Shown piece by piece: positions 26,116 through 39,819 of a stretch of 64,000 bases of DNA (position 1 is its first letter; the number at the start of each line of letters is the position of its first letter). The stretch comes from Temnothorax longispinosus (taxonomy: Eukaryota; Arthropoda; Insecta; Hymenoptera; Formicidae). The position numbers were made by a program, and so were the translations under genes. The notes beneath the pieces were generated by a model, which searched no databases, was not told the origin of the DNA, and saw only the letters and a program-made list of their open reading frames with translations. The stretch covers positions 19,748,600-19,812,599 of the forward strand of contig NC_092363.1 of NCBI RefSeq assembly GCF_030848805.1, written 5' to 3'.

Positions 26116-29100
26116 CCTAAGACATCCTGTATATATTCTAGAGTTACGAGACAACATTGGTTTCATTAATAATAATTTTCTCAAAGAATGAACTGAGAAA
26201 TCAATTATCGGAAAAGTTAATGTGTTTTCCATATATTTTGATAAACATAATTTCAATTTATAATCTCAGAAAGGAATTTATATTCCATTTTGTTAGATTT
26301 TTCAATGTTATCGAAGATAGACATTTATATGGCCAAGATGTAATAACGTCAAACTTATAAAATTTTTTTATTTCTGTCTTTTATACTAGTAGTATAAAAG
26401 TCTAACTTTATTATCTTTCCCGCAGAGAACTTTTCTGAAATATTGTTCTTGACGTTCGAGATTGTTCATGTTTTGGATATCTACGTTAAATGCAAAACGC
26501 AAGCGTAATGGATAATAAAATATATTATATCATTTGTGAAATTAGCGTTTGATTTTTGAATGTCTAACGCATGTGATTGCCCGGCGCAATCGACTGTTAA
26601 CCTTAAGCATTAACCGATCATCAAATTACATGACACCTGCACGATTGGGTATACACTTCGGCGGTAGCCGCGCGTCACCGGTCTAACGATTTATCGTCGA
26701 AACACGTAGTGTGTGACATTTATCAGGATAATAATTAATTGTGGGTTGCGCAAGGGGGGCGCGGATGACTAATGGCTAAACCACCCAGGCACATTGAACC
26801 GACATCGATCACTCGCGTATTTGCTATCTTTGAAACCCTTGCAAAATATAAATCGTGATTTTGCTGTTTTCAAAGTATATTTGGAGCTAGTTTGCCCTGC
26901 ATAGGATAGCTACACTATATGTTCGAAATTAAGATTTTTCAATCGCACATCGCACCGCGTGTTAAATATATACATGCAAGATCGCGAATTCCACGATAAT
27001 TTACTTTAGAACCTTTTGTGGAATAAATTGAGTAAAATTAATCCTCTATGATTCTTTTTATCAATTTTTTCAATCTTGTAAATGAGAAAGGATCTTTCTT
27101 ATTTTTTCAAAACTTGTTAATTAATAATTTTGAAATACGCATACTTGTAAATTTTCTTAATATTTTAAAATAGTTTTATAGTGTTTATTCAATATGATGC
27201 CATTTACAAATTATCAAATTTATTATCCTTTTCTGAACATTTGTACAAAAACTCACTAATGAGAAAAATAAATAAATTCATTACTAAGTTTAATAAAGAT
27301 AATTAAATAATTAATTAATTTAGAATAATTAAAAAGCATACTTGGCGCGAGACGCTATCGCGTTTCTTGTTAGTATGATCAGAGCGAGAGAGAATTAAGA
27401 TTAAATATAATCTTTTACTAGATCTTTGTAATTAATAGTATCTTTATTAACGTATAGTAAATTAAATTTTTAAGGTAGCATTATATAGGCTGTTGTAGAG
27501 TAATGTTTTGTATAATAAGCGAGTGTGTGAACAAACTATGTGAATATAGAACCAGTTACTACGTCGAATGACTAGTGAATAATTACGCGTTCTAACAATA
27601 AATCCTTCTTATGCCGTACATGCACATACGTGCCTCTATGGCTAATGAACATAGAAAGTGTGACGCACTGGGTGACGACTGTAATGTAACTGGGTTACAT
27701 TAGCAGTGATGCTTCTTCACGGAACGAGAGATATTAGTAAAGTAACATTAATAAAGACAAGTAAATTACTTAAATCACCGCGGCTTTAAAAGTATTATGT
27801 ATGTACAGATTTTCGCGCACACACACGCTGATTAAATCCTTTCCTCGTGCTTTGAATATATTTCGCGCCGTTAAATTTTTGAATCCTCTTTTTTCAACAC
27901 CGAGAGTGACCGCGAGAAAGAGACACAAAGAATCGGGCGCTGAGTCAAAGCGGAAGCCGGAATAGCGAGCTCCTGTTCTCTTCTTCCCCCCGGTCTGCAA
28001 ACATAAAAATAATTCCGCACTTGAAACGCCTGCCCACTGACACGTTTTTCATCGTAAATTGCGTCAATTTAATCGAGGCACGGTTCGCTAAATATCGGAC
28101 AAATTGCGTGAAATTTACAATTGCGCCTTTCATTTTGCATTACTTTGCACTACCATAAAATTTTCCCCTGACACATTTCCGAATAACACATTTTGGAGAG
28201 AGCTCTTTCAAACGTTTAATGCAGAGGTATATTTCGAAGTACGGATAATTTATTTAAAACAATGGGAAACCTATTAAACTTGATTTTGTGATATGGAAAT
28301 ACAAAGAGAATATATACACGTGTCTGGGAAAGAAATACTAAATTTTATTACCATTGGAGAGATTCCAACCATTTTCTTTATAATGGAATCTGATCTAATT
28401 TATTTATTTGGCAATAATGTCTCTAACAATAATAAAAACATCTTCAATTTTGTATGTATATCTTACGTGATATCAAAGATAAAATTTGCTAAAATTAAGT
28501 ATCTAAGCTAAAGAAGGATTTAATAATAAATTTCTCAATTAAAAAAAAAAAAAAACTGAGAAAGCTGCAAAAAGCGACTAATTAAACGCTCTAAGAACTC
28601 TTTTTCCTACTTACAATTAGCGTTAGGGTTTTTTCATATTTTATCGACATGAAAATTTCCATTTATAATGTAGGGCATAACGTACGAGTGTATTCTCTTA
28701 ACTCGAATAATTGATAACTTAAAAATTGACGATGCACACGCCTTTTTTCGATTTATACGTCTCTATTTTGGGATATTATTCATGCGGGGTTAATCTCGGT
28801 ATAAGCAGAAACACGATAAATCCGGCGAGTTGACACTTCCAACGCGATGGAGCGTACCGCCGCGATTTTCTCTTCCTGTGTCTGTGTGTATGCATAACAC
28901 GTTCCGCGCATATTGCGATTCCGCGAGATGTTCCATCCAACGGTCGCGATCTCCCCGGACGGCCGAAAAGCGAAAATACATTATAACAAACGACTCGTTT
29001 CCGGCGACCGAGGCGGGCACGTATCGTAAACAAATGAAGGACCGGGGGCAAACTAATGAAACTTGCAAATCGATCACGTAGCAAGAACCAACGAGAAATT

Positions 29101-30655
29101 CGCAGTTTGATGGCGTCACGGCGCGCGTACAATGCACGTTATGAAATAATAATCCACCGTCGATTCGTCGAAACAAATTAGTTGTAATATTTCACGCGAA
29201 GAAAATACGATTAAATGCGGCAACTCTGAATTTACGTCTCAAACAGATGAAATGCATCGACGTGTATTACGCCCGTATCGACAATATCATATTTTAACGC
29301 GATGTGTAATCAAATTGTGGTAGAACGCAATTTACAGATGTCTAATGTAAACTTGCGCTTGCAACAATTCACTGACAGCGAGAATATCTGTTCATTGAAT
29401 GCTCAAATATACGAACAACTATATTGACATATAATTCCGCTGCTAATAATAAAGAATTCAGTGACATGCTGCATTTTATCGCTATGTCAGAAAAGTAAAG
29501 AACATTATTGAAAATGATTTTACATCTTGCATTATTTCAAAAAATTTTTATAAAGTAGTTTATAACTTGTAATCGTAAATTTCTGGTTACATATTTATTA
29601 TACGCGCAACATATTCGTTATTCGCGCAACATTTTTATTATTTATTTTTGTTGTTCTGAAGAACTGGATACAATTCTTTTTAATAGATATGCAAATCTTT
29701 CAGTTAACGGTATTTTTATGCAATGTTAAGTCACATTTTAAATATAACTCGTAAAATATATAAAGTATGTATTTCATACAAAATGAATTATTATGGAAAT
29801 TTTTTCTCTGGATGTGAAGGCAAAATTTTTATCATTTGCTTCAATGAATATTTATTCGCGTATAGCTATATATTGAATAAATAAAATCTTGTGTCATAGT
29901 ATCATATTTCTTTGACAAGTAACACAATATGTGTGTAACTTTTTATTATTTAAGTTTAACAATATATATTTATTACCCGATCTCCGAAATTTATATATTT
30001 TTTGGTTTATATACCCGTAAACTAAAGTTAAAATTGAACGAAGCAAAAATGAAGTTGGAATAAAAAAATTAAAGTTTGACTGAATTATACAAACATATCA
30101 AGACAGATATATCTTTAATATTTTTTCGACTACGTCACATCTAATTTATATACTTATTTTTTTAGCAGATTTTTAATAATTAAAGTGCATCGTTTTACGG
30201 TCAAATTAAGTCATGCGAAAATGTACATCACAACGCTCACTTAATTTTACAATTGTTTAAACTGTCTATTATTTCCGTGTCGGTGTCAGTTGAACGTTAC
30301 ATCAAGCATAGTATACGTCTATTGAAACAGATAGAATAACAGATAGCTGTAACGTTGCAATATCACTCTCATGAATCATACTGAAATGTTTCGCGCATAT
30401 TCCTAGCTGTCCCGTAATGCTTAAGATAGATTTATACGTATCCCGTAACTATCATGCAATATTTTAGCAGCATATTCTAAAGATTAATGAAACCGAAAAC
30501 TCTCGTACGGTAACGCCGAGATTGCAATAGTTTCCAATTAAGTGATTAACTAACAATGTAGCGTAAAGTTCGCACGTCCACACTCCTGATATACATGCAT
30601 ATATTCGTATTGATTTATCATTTGTTACTGATTTTTGTAATTTTGCCTTTTTGTA
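26116..30655. other. Stretch without recognised genes, probable phosphatase intron
   Basis: AT-rich except for 26640-26780 and 28780-29180. The latter is open in several overlapping frames on both strands, which fits its base composition, and nothing in them is recognisable. A run of 15 A at 28541-28555 follows no coding region. Confidence 0.5.
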
Positions 30656-30806
30656 TTTTATGCGCAGAAATTGTGTACATACGTGATAGAAAAATTTTAT
30701 GCATAGAAACTAAACTGATACACGATAAAAAAATTTTATGCGTAGAAACCGTGTACATGATAAAAAAATTTTATGCGCAAAAAATTGTGCACAGGGTGCA
30801 GAAAAA
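30656..30806 (+). repeat. Tandem repeat, four units of 35-39 bp
   Basis: Units start at 30656, 30695, 30734 and 30769. Each begins TTTTATGC and ends in a GATA-AAAAA-type run. The first two units are 39 bp, so the plus strand stays open and would read a 13-residue repeat (KILC-ET), but no family fits and no gene is claimed. Confidence 0.65.
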
Positions 30807-32891
30807 TTAAAAATTTATTATGCCCTCGATTTTTTGTGAGAAAATTTTTGACTACATTTAATTTTCATAATACGCTATTGAAATATTCCAGAATTTATCG
30901 AATATATTTATCAGCGATATTCACGTAGAAACAAACGACATTAGTGAGAGCAATTGAATAAATATTAATTCTATTCTTTTAAATTTGTATATATACATAT
31001 AACACCGGCTGCCATAATATTGTGGCAGAAATATAATTTTCTAAAAGCAGTAGCTGCATTTAATTTTTCCCGAGGACAAGACATTTTAAATTAATATTGC
31101 ATTTCTTTATTATACTGGGGCTTGTTCCTTTGCATGTGTACAGAGGACCTCTATTTACGAAGAAATTGGATTTAAGAGGCACGCACTTCATAATCTCTTT
31201 CTAGCTGCGCTCGGCTATGCTCAGAAAATCGTATTTCCGAGAAGTTGCTTGAAAGTGCCCTTTATTGAAGTTCTCCTGTTTGTATTTTCGTATTTGATCT
31301 TCGCTACTTTCACGGATTTGCTTTCTATTTGCATACTTCTGAAGATTTTAGCAGCAGTGCCTCTGCTAAGCATTTCATGTTTTTGCACGAGCGATTTTAG
31401 AATAAGCGTAAACCCAGATAACAGAAATTGTAAACTTCCCGCTAAATTCCGTAAATCATGTTAAAATGGCACAATTATGTACGCGATGTACCACAACTAC
31501 GTATTTTGGTTGGCGATGGTTGAATCATTTGAGACTCGATGAATATTCGTTAGTTTTCGTCTTCTTTATATTACAAGAGTGTATAAATGAAACTCGAAAA
31601 CTGTTACTTTTACTGGATCGTGTATCTTTACGCGAGTAGCCTATTTGAGTGGATGCACGATTATTGGATCTCGACATTAATGGCTAGACCGATCAATTTC
31701 TTAAGGCTCCTGGGATCTTGTCGCGGTTATATAAAGATCGTGACATAAGGCGAGAAATGTCACGCTGAAAATTCTTGCGTGCCATTTTTAAATAAAAAGA
31801 TATTTGGATGAAAAAACACTTCAGATCTCTTTAACAAATTTATAAAATATTCTAAAAACTATCCTTTTATTTCTTTTCTCTTGACGTAATAAAACTTCAA
31901 AAAAAATGTGTTAATAAAATAATATAACGAACCATTTCATAAGCTTTATGTACGCCTGAATGCATTCTTATATGCACAATTGCACAATTTTCTAATAATT
32001 TTACATTTTAAAATCGAATAGATATAGATATATTATAGATATTATATACTCTCTAAATCTGAATCAGTGAATAGAGAGTATCAAATTTTACTACCATTCT
32101 ATTTTAAAGCAATAAATTTATAAAATATTTATTATACAATTTAAAGTTTTCATACTTTTAACTCTTGATACGTATATTTATATATACGTAAAAAAATCTG
32201 TTACAGTTTTTACACAACATTATTTTAATTAAAAATTTTTGATGATAAAAGATGATTTGTCATTCAACAATACAACGCGTAACAGCGTAGTAGAAGTGCA
32301 AAAACGTTGAACTAGTAAATATAGATATATTCAAATTATAACAATCAAAATAATTAATAATCGTTACACGCATATAATAATTATTAACGGAATAAGTACT
32401 GGTAATTAATTTTGCAAGTATCAAATAAGATACAAATAATAACTTACTCATTCTCCATATGATTTGTTCTGCCCCATCGCTGTTTTCAGATCTTTTCCTT
32501 CTTCTTTTAAGTTTCCATATTGCATAACACTGCTCATTCGCGAAAATACAGTTAATTATTATCGTGCTACGCACCAATTACTAAAATATGACGGTTACAC
32601 GGCACTTTTTACACGTCATTTTCGAAGTTATTAATATACGATGCGCGCTTTATTATGCGATGAAAAAATAATGCGAAAAGAGTACAAGCATGAAACTGCT
32701 ATTTTTTTCCGACATAGAAATAGCTTATTTTAAATATCTAAATATTGTGATAAAACGACGATCATTTATGTCCTCTAATCGCTTCGATTTCTCAATTAAA
32801 TAAATTGTGTGCGAAAATATCTACCTCGATAAATAGCTGTCGACTCCCTTACGAAGTTATATTATTCGCAGTAGTTGCTCGAACGATCGAA

Positions 32892-33695
32892 TAATCGTAA
32901 AGACTGACATTTTATTGGTTAATAACGTGATAGTACACAGAGCAATTTGCGCTGCTACCTGTCTGTTCAAGGGTTGGCGTACGAATAATAGCGCGGCGAT
33001 CTTGTGTAAGCACAGTGCATCGTATACTGCATAACAATTACCAAGATAACGTGCCAACCGACTAATTTCTACAAAACATTTAACGTGTCACGTAACCGCA
33101 AACCCAATATTTTATCGATATATATTACGTTATACGAGTTTTCTCTCAGTTTACAAATCATACGATACGACAGTTTACGTAACACTCCGCGCTTTCAATC
33201 TGAGAACAATAGGCAAATTACAGTAACTCTGTTTAAAAATTTAAAGCGGCAAAGCGCGACATAAAATAGACATATATATGTGAATTCAATTATGTGTAAA
33301 AGAATGATTATCGCCCGTAAGAATCACTAAACGATCATGTAAAATTCCTGTCTCTTATCGCTTCCGACTTGAGACAAATATAAAATCGCGAAATATTCCG
33401 ATAAACGATCATGATCTCGACATGTTTACGAATCTGCTTACAAAGTTACACGATAAAATATTGGGCGTGAGTTTACTATGTTAAATGTTTACGAAGTTAT
33501 TAATCATGACTGAACGTGTCTGTTCATAATTTAGGGGATCGTAAAGAATGATCATGTTTCAAGGGTTGATAACGTAGCAGCACAGATACAGTGATGGAAG
33601 CGATTCGCGTTGCTATCTGTCTGTTCGAGGCGATATCGGCGTACAAATAAGAACGCGGGCGATCTTTCGTGCGCGCCGCAATAACAATTATCAAG
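32892..33695. repeat. Diverged direct duplication, offset about 650 bp
   Basis: Copy A (32892-33045) and copy B (33537-33695) share ordered blocks: ATCGTAAAGA, TAACGT, GCTGCTACCTGTCTGTTC versus GTTGCTATCTGTCTGTTC, GGCGTAC-AATA, GCG-GCGATCTT and ATAACAATTA-CAAG. On the minus strand both are briefly open and share NRQ(V/I)A. The base changes there are mostly amino-acid-changing, which argues against a conserved protein. Confidence 0.55.
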
Positions 33696-33760
33696 GCGAA
33701 AAACTTAGTGTTAACGAAAGGTCGCCGCGCTTTCACTCGTACGCCGACTCTCGAACGGGT

Positions 33761-33782
33761 CGGAGCGACTCGAGTCGCTCCG
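33761..33782. repeat. Perfect 22-bp palindrome
   Basis: The sequence is identical to its own reverse complement over 22 bp and is centred on CTCGAG. It lies 66 bp after the second copy of the 33-kb duplication. It could form a cruciform or serve as a dimeric binding site; no factor can be named. Confidence 0.6.
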
Positions 33783-36700
33783 TATATCCATGTTGCTTTT
33801 TCAATTCTTGAAACGTGAATTTTCTTTAAGAATGCCTAAAATGATTATGAGCAGATGCGTTCAATCAATTTTCGTAATTAATTACTTCGCAAGCATGTCG
33901 AGTTAACGGTTATTTATTGGAGTAGATATTCGCGCGATGTATTTAGTAGAAATAGGAATCAGAGCAATTAGAAAATATATAGGGGATAATAAATTATTGT
34001 TTTATTGTAATATTTAAGACGATTATTTGGTGTGCCGAGAAAAGATAGTAGTTTCGTATTTGTATTCTTTTCGCGTTACTCTATCATCGTATAATAAATT
34101 GTACGTCGATTAACTTTGATGAGAACGACATGTAAAGTGCCATGTAATCGTTCTAATCTGATAATTAGTTCGTGATTTAATTAATCGTGTTTTCGCGAGT
34201 GTTGTGTTTTGCGAGAGTTACGATGGAACCTGAGAGGCGGAGGAGGCCTGGGATAATGGCAGAGCAAGTAGCAACATGAGGTGATTAATTATTTATATTT
34301 TGATATTTTATAGAATTAATTATTGGTAATTGATTATCTTAAAATAAATGGGCGAATAGAGATTAGTGTTAATATTTAATTCCAGAAATGATTTACTTTT
34401 TGTAACACTAGACACTACAGACGCGCGCTACGCGCGCGCTATTTATCTTTAACATTTCACTATTAATCCTATTATACACAACTGTCAAAATATACAATGA
34501 CAGCTGCAAATGAAGTAAGCGCAGCAAGAAAACCAATCGGCATCGCGGAAAAGCGACAACAATAAACTTCACATCTCCTTTTTAGAAAAAAATACGAAGA
34601 TGCACATAACCACGAATACACACATGCGCGCGCATAAAATTGATAAAATAAAGCTTATCACATCATTTATCTCGATGCTTCATTATAGTCATTATACAAC
34701 AGAGTACTAATTACAAGTTGTATTAGTCCTCTGAAATCAAAAGAACGAACTGGCAAAAATGAATAGAAGAAATATTTCAGCATAAAATAATAAAATGTTT
34801 TTGTGAAAGAAAAATCTGATAAAGATGTTATTATTTCTTGCATCTTTTTGCCAAGCGTTCCATAGAATAAGATTCTTACGGAACTTATTTGGAAAAGTCA
34901 AAACATTTTTCAGTTTATTACTCAGATAAACAGAGAAAAATAACAAAAAAGAAATGAAAGTAAAATGAAACTATAACAAGTAAAATACTAATATTATTAG
35001 AACATAAAATTTTTATTTAGTTTCCTCATGGTGTTTCCAATCTTGGAACAACAGATTGGAACAAGATATATGAAATATGATATATTATATATGAAATAAA
35101 AATAAATTTATCTTCAAAGTATGGTAGGAAGAAATTCTTATTACTTATATAATTAGTTGTAATTTTTAATTTTTTTCTTTTTTTCCCCGAAATACATGTA
35201 TGCGTGATAATTGGGACAGATAATTGGGAAATAGAAAATTTAAAAATATTATTATAAAAAATTAATATTCTATTATTCTATAATATTATTCTATTTTAAA
35301 ATATTACTCTTTGGGCAAATTCAGATTGCTAAAAAAAAAAAGGAAAATTTAATTTGAGGATTAAAATTGTCTTGGGCATGTTGGATTTTTAAAATTTTTG
35401 CATAATCTTGGTAGGAAATTTTACAATATCTATATGACTAATTAATTTCTCTTTCATTAATAGAATGACTTTTACAATCATAAATCGGATTGCCATATTA
35501 CATTAACAGTTAAAACATTACATAAAACAAACGAAATTATATCTGATTAATAATAATTAAGTGCATTGCATTTCCATATGTATGATTGACCTATTTTAAT
35601 TATATATATTGTTCCTTTAAATTATTATGTAATTATTTATGCGGTCTTTATTGCAATCACTGTGTGTCGTTTTGCATTGGTATAAAATAATAGAAGTAAT
35701 TGAAATGCATTAGCATCATTTGACGGTATTTACTGTCGACATTCTAAAGCATTCATTCAACACTCCAAAGCCGCTGCATTAATAGATGAAATTGCCGAAT
35801 CTCATCCTTTCCGAATGCATAAGTTCATTGTCTTGCGGCAATTCTCCAACGTGATGTTACCGAGACATTCTACGCCAATGATTTATTATATCAGCACATG
35901 ATTATAATTAAGATCGACTACTTTCAAATACAGCAGTCATAATGCAAATAGAGAGATAACACGAATATTATACTTTTGTAGTTTAAAACGTATATACGTA
36001 AAACGATGATAGGATGGAGATAGATAATAAATGAATTAGCAATCTGAAGTTAAGAATATATCTTATTATTATAAATGAGTGAAAGCTAAAATAGAAATTG
36101 AAAAAAATTAATGAAATTAAAGTCTTTAACAATGCCATGAAAGGACAAATTTATAAAGCAATTTGTTGCTAATAGTATGAGCTTGGTATCTGAATATAGT
36201 TCGCTTAGTAAGCAGCTGAAGTGGAGTGAGTACACTTTTATCAGACGGCGGACTAGTGGTGGAAGTGCCATTTTTATCAGACGGTAATATCGCACAAGTA
36301 TATCAGCATTATTAAGAGAGACGTATTGTGCGAGGGAACGATACTCGGATCTCTTCTGTTGCTTGTTAATCGATACGCTGTTTTATACTGTCATCTACTT
36401 CCAGTCTGGTGAAATGCTCAATTTATATTTCCGAAATTTCCATTTACGTGTATATGCTTTCGGCTAACAATAACAAATTTTTGAAATCTAGAAAATATAA
36501 TGCAATTTGTTTGTCATTGAATACGCACCATAAAGTGATATCTTCGTTTAACAGGACAAAGCTTTGTTCGGACCGCAATTATTTTGAATCCTATCCTATG
36601 AACCGTAAGGTAATGCTCGCTAGCGGCTTTGCGTTGCTGCCAATTAAAGCACCGAAAGCGATTTGCATACGCACGTGTTATCGTAACGTTAGTGGTTGTA

Positions 36701-37579
36701 AACTTCGGCAGACTGTCGAGCGTTCCGTGTTTCCAGTGACAAAAGTTTCACATCAGTAAGCTATTTCCTAATACGGTCGATTCCCGAGGGATCAATCTAT
36801 TGCTGCACGCGGATCTGCGGATATCGTAATATCGCAAAATTTGCAGCTCTTTTATTGTCGAAATTATGCAGCGAGTTAAATAGATTGGAAATTTCGCGCG
36901 AGAGATATTACTACAGAGGATAGGATAATATAGGAATAGAGGTAGAAATTTCATCAGGTGTAGGTTAGCAGGACAAGAAAGGCAGTCTTCGGATTGAGAA
37001 TTTGATGATGATGAGAGGTAGAAATGAAATAGCAAGATACGAAGGAAATAAAAATAATAACGGCGAATAATAAGATTCCGCGGAACATGTGTCGGTCATT
37101 TTGAATTACGGCGTCAACCGACGGCGAAGTAAGTGGGAAAGTTTCTTGAAACTTACATTCGGACTGATGACTTTCCGTCAATAAAAGTAGATCATAGTTC
37201 GTAACAGACTTACAGAACGTGCCAGAAACTATTTCGGAAAAGTACGAGATGGAAAGCTGCGATCTCAGTAACTAAACTTTCATCACCGAAGTTATAGCTG
37301 TCAAAACAACGCCAAATTGTGAAAATACATCGCACTTTTTAGAAATATTTCATGTAACGAAGAATGCAAATTAATTCTAAAATTTCTTATACATTTTATA
37401 ACTCTCCTTCATTGAATTACGATAGTTTTATTAACGAGGAATTATTTGCTTAGTCGGTGAACTTTAGAGAAATTGTTAGTTTTTTTTATCTCGCCATAAT
37501 TTAAAATATACATAAAATAACTTTTATTACTGATATACATACATTTTTTTATATTAGTCATTTATTAAGTGTTAATTAT

Positions 37580-38488
37580 CCTAAAATTTTTTCTTAGTTT
37601 TATCTATAGACATTTTAGAGTGACAAATCTAAAATTTAAAATATTTTTAGAAATTGATATACTTATATAAAAATCAGTTAAATTAATGATCTAAATATCA
37701 AACTAAAATAAAATTTAAAAATTTGAGGAATATTGTATTGATATTTCGCATACATATGTATCTTTTAGAGAAATTTTCTGTAAGTACGATACATTTTGGA
37801 ATAGATCAGCTTTCGGATCCCCGATAGCGACACGCGATGCCGACCGCTTCGAGTCGCGGATTCGTTAGCGGAATCAAGCTGGTTAACTCGGCGAACGGAA
37901 TGGTTAACCATAAATTTTCGTATTCTCGCATTAGCCACACCGTTATCACTTTAATATCCGTCGGGAGGACCGATAGAAACTTCGACGGTAGAAATCAACC
38001 CAGGTGACGAATTCATGAATATAAAGCAGATGCACAACGTTCAATTTTATGAGTGTCGATGGCTACTAAAGTAGCCATAGTCGACATAAATTCTGCGCGC
38101 CGACTTTCATTATGATGAAATATACGCGAGTTGAAAATCGATACATATGTATATATATATATATTAAAATAAACTTTCCTTAAGTATGACAAATTAAAAA
38201 AAAATATATATATAGGTATATATGTGTATATTGAAATACTATGCGATTAATCCTCACTTACAAGATAAAACGTAATATTCTTCATTTTACTATTTTTTCT
38301 TTAAAAGATATGTGTGTGCGAAAAATCAACACAATATTTCTCAAATTTTTAGATTTTATTTTAGCTTACTATTTAGATCATTAATTTAACTGATTTTTAT
38401 ACAAGTATCAATTTCTAAAAAAATTTTAAATTTCAGATTTATTATTCTAAAAAGTCTATAAATAAAACTAAGAAAAATTTAATTTTGG
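37580..38488. repeat. Foldback structure with two arms of about 190 bp
   Basis: The left arm (about 37580-37773) and right arm (about 38296-38488) are reverse complements at roughly 80-85% identity by eye. They include a perfect 32-bp match (left 37666-37697, containing AATCAGTTAAATTAATGATC). The arms are AT-rich. The spacer of about 520 bp is partly GC-richer (37800-38110), with a small hairpin around 38056-38086 built on ATGGCTAC/GTAGCCAT. No ORF is convincing. It could be a foldback transposon or two inverted copies of a simple repeat flanking unique sequence. If transcribed, it would form a long double-stranded stem. Confidence 0.65.
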
Positions 38489-39746
38489 CAGAAATAATTA
38501 TGCATGCAAGTTTGCAATAATAAATCTTTTAAAGGATGAAGAAGGTAAAAAAAGAGTAAAACTTTTTTTCTTTTTTGTTATTGATATAAAAAACAGTAAT
38601 CTTACTATACATTTCCAGTTATATGTATGTAGCAAAATATTTAGCCAGTTTTAATTAAATTTTAAAGTAGAAATCAAAAGCAATTTATTCAAATCTGCAT
38701 ATGAAAAATGTTTTTAATCTTTAATCGCAAATGCTGGAAATTAGAGATTGTAAGTTTCGTTTTTTATATTTTATATTTTTTCCTTAAAAAAGCATAATGC
38801 CTAGCTAAGTTGCCTAGTTAGCATGCAAAATTATGAAAAAATTTAGACTAATAAATAAAAATAATTTTATATTTTTTCTACGATGTTGAATTTGCGGTAT
38901 CATCTTTCTTTTGCAAGTTATTCTGCATAAATATGTTTAACATAATATAAACGCGATTTATACCCTACATTTTATTGAAAACGTGCCAGAAATGATTTCA
39001 GATTTTACATGTGAAATATTTAATTTGTAGTTACTGTTTGTGCTATTAAATGATTGATTATGCGCTAATTGTCAGTCAGTGCATTTGGATTTATGGATTC
39101 TTGATTCCATGACATCTTGATTTAATTTATAACATCTTGATTTGACGTAAAATTTATATTAATAATTTTGGCATATAAAATGGCCATTTAGTGAGAATGA
39201 CAGATTAGCAAATTTGTTTTCGTCTTTTACATATAGTGTAATCGATCGCGGTTTCATCATTGCAGATATTACAGAGAACTGTTAACTGATACCGTTAAAT
39301 TTACATTATAATTTTTCTGAATATCAACTGCGTTTAACGGGTTCGATTTGCATATACAAAAATGCATCTCATTGCAATGCTTTTCAAATTATTGCGGGTT
39401 TCCGCGTGCTCAGCACCAGTAATCAGTAATACGCACGCTAATGCGCGTTCATTAAATGAAACGTTCACAATGGTAATTAGCTTCATTTGTTATGTTAAGC
39501 TTCGATAAGCCTGCCAATGCTTACGAATCACGTAACACATACACACGGTTTTAGGAAACCGTTGCAATGGTTTTACTCGAGAGAATAGGATTATTCCTTG
39601 AAAACTTCTGCCGTTAAAACATAAAATATTAGATTATCACGCAAATATTAGATTACATCGCATTCGGAATGCGTGAGTTTTGTGAGATAATTTTACATAA
39701 AATAAACATTATATCTATCTAGTTCTATAGATAATAAGAATAGTTC

Positions 39747-39749
<3 letters not shown>

Positions 39750-39790
<41 letters not shown>

Positions 39791-39819
39791 CCTCCCTCTT
39801 CTCTCTTTCTCTCTCTCTA
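39750..39819. repeat. (CT)n microsatellite with impure extension
   Basis: Pure CT to 39785, then an interrupted pyrimidine tract to about 39819. Confidence 0.9.

Noticed and set aside
28776..29176. Overlapping open frames of 83-128 codons on both strands
   Set aside because: Several frames are open at once in a GC-richer patch, as expected by chance, and none resembles a protein.
36409..36759. 116-codon plus-strand open frame
   Set aside because: No family motif, and its composition is like the surrounding noncoding DNA.
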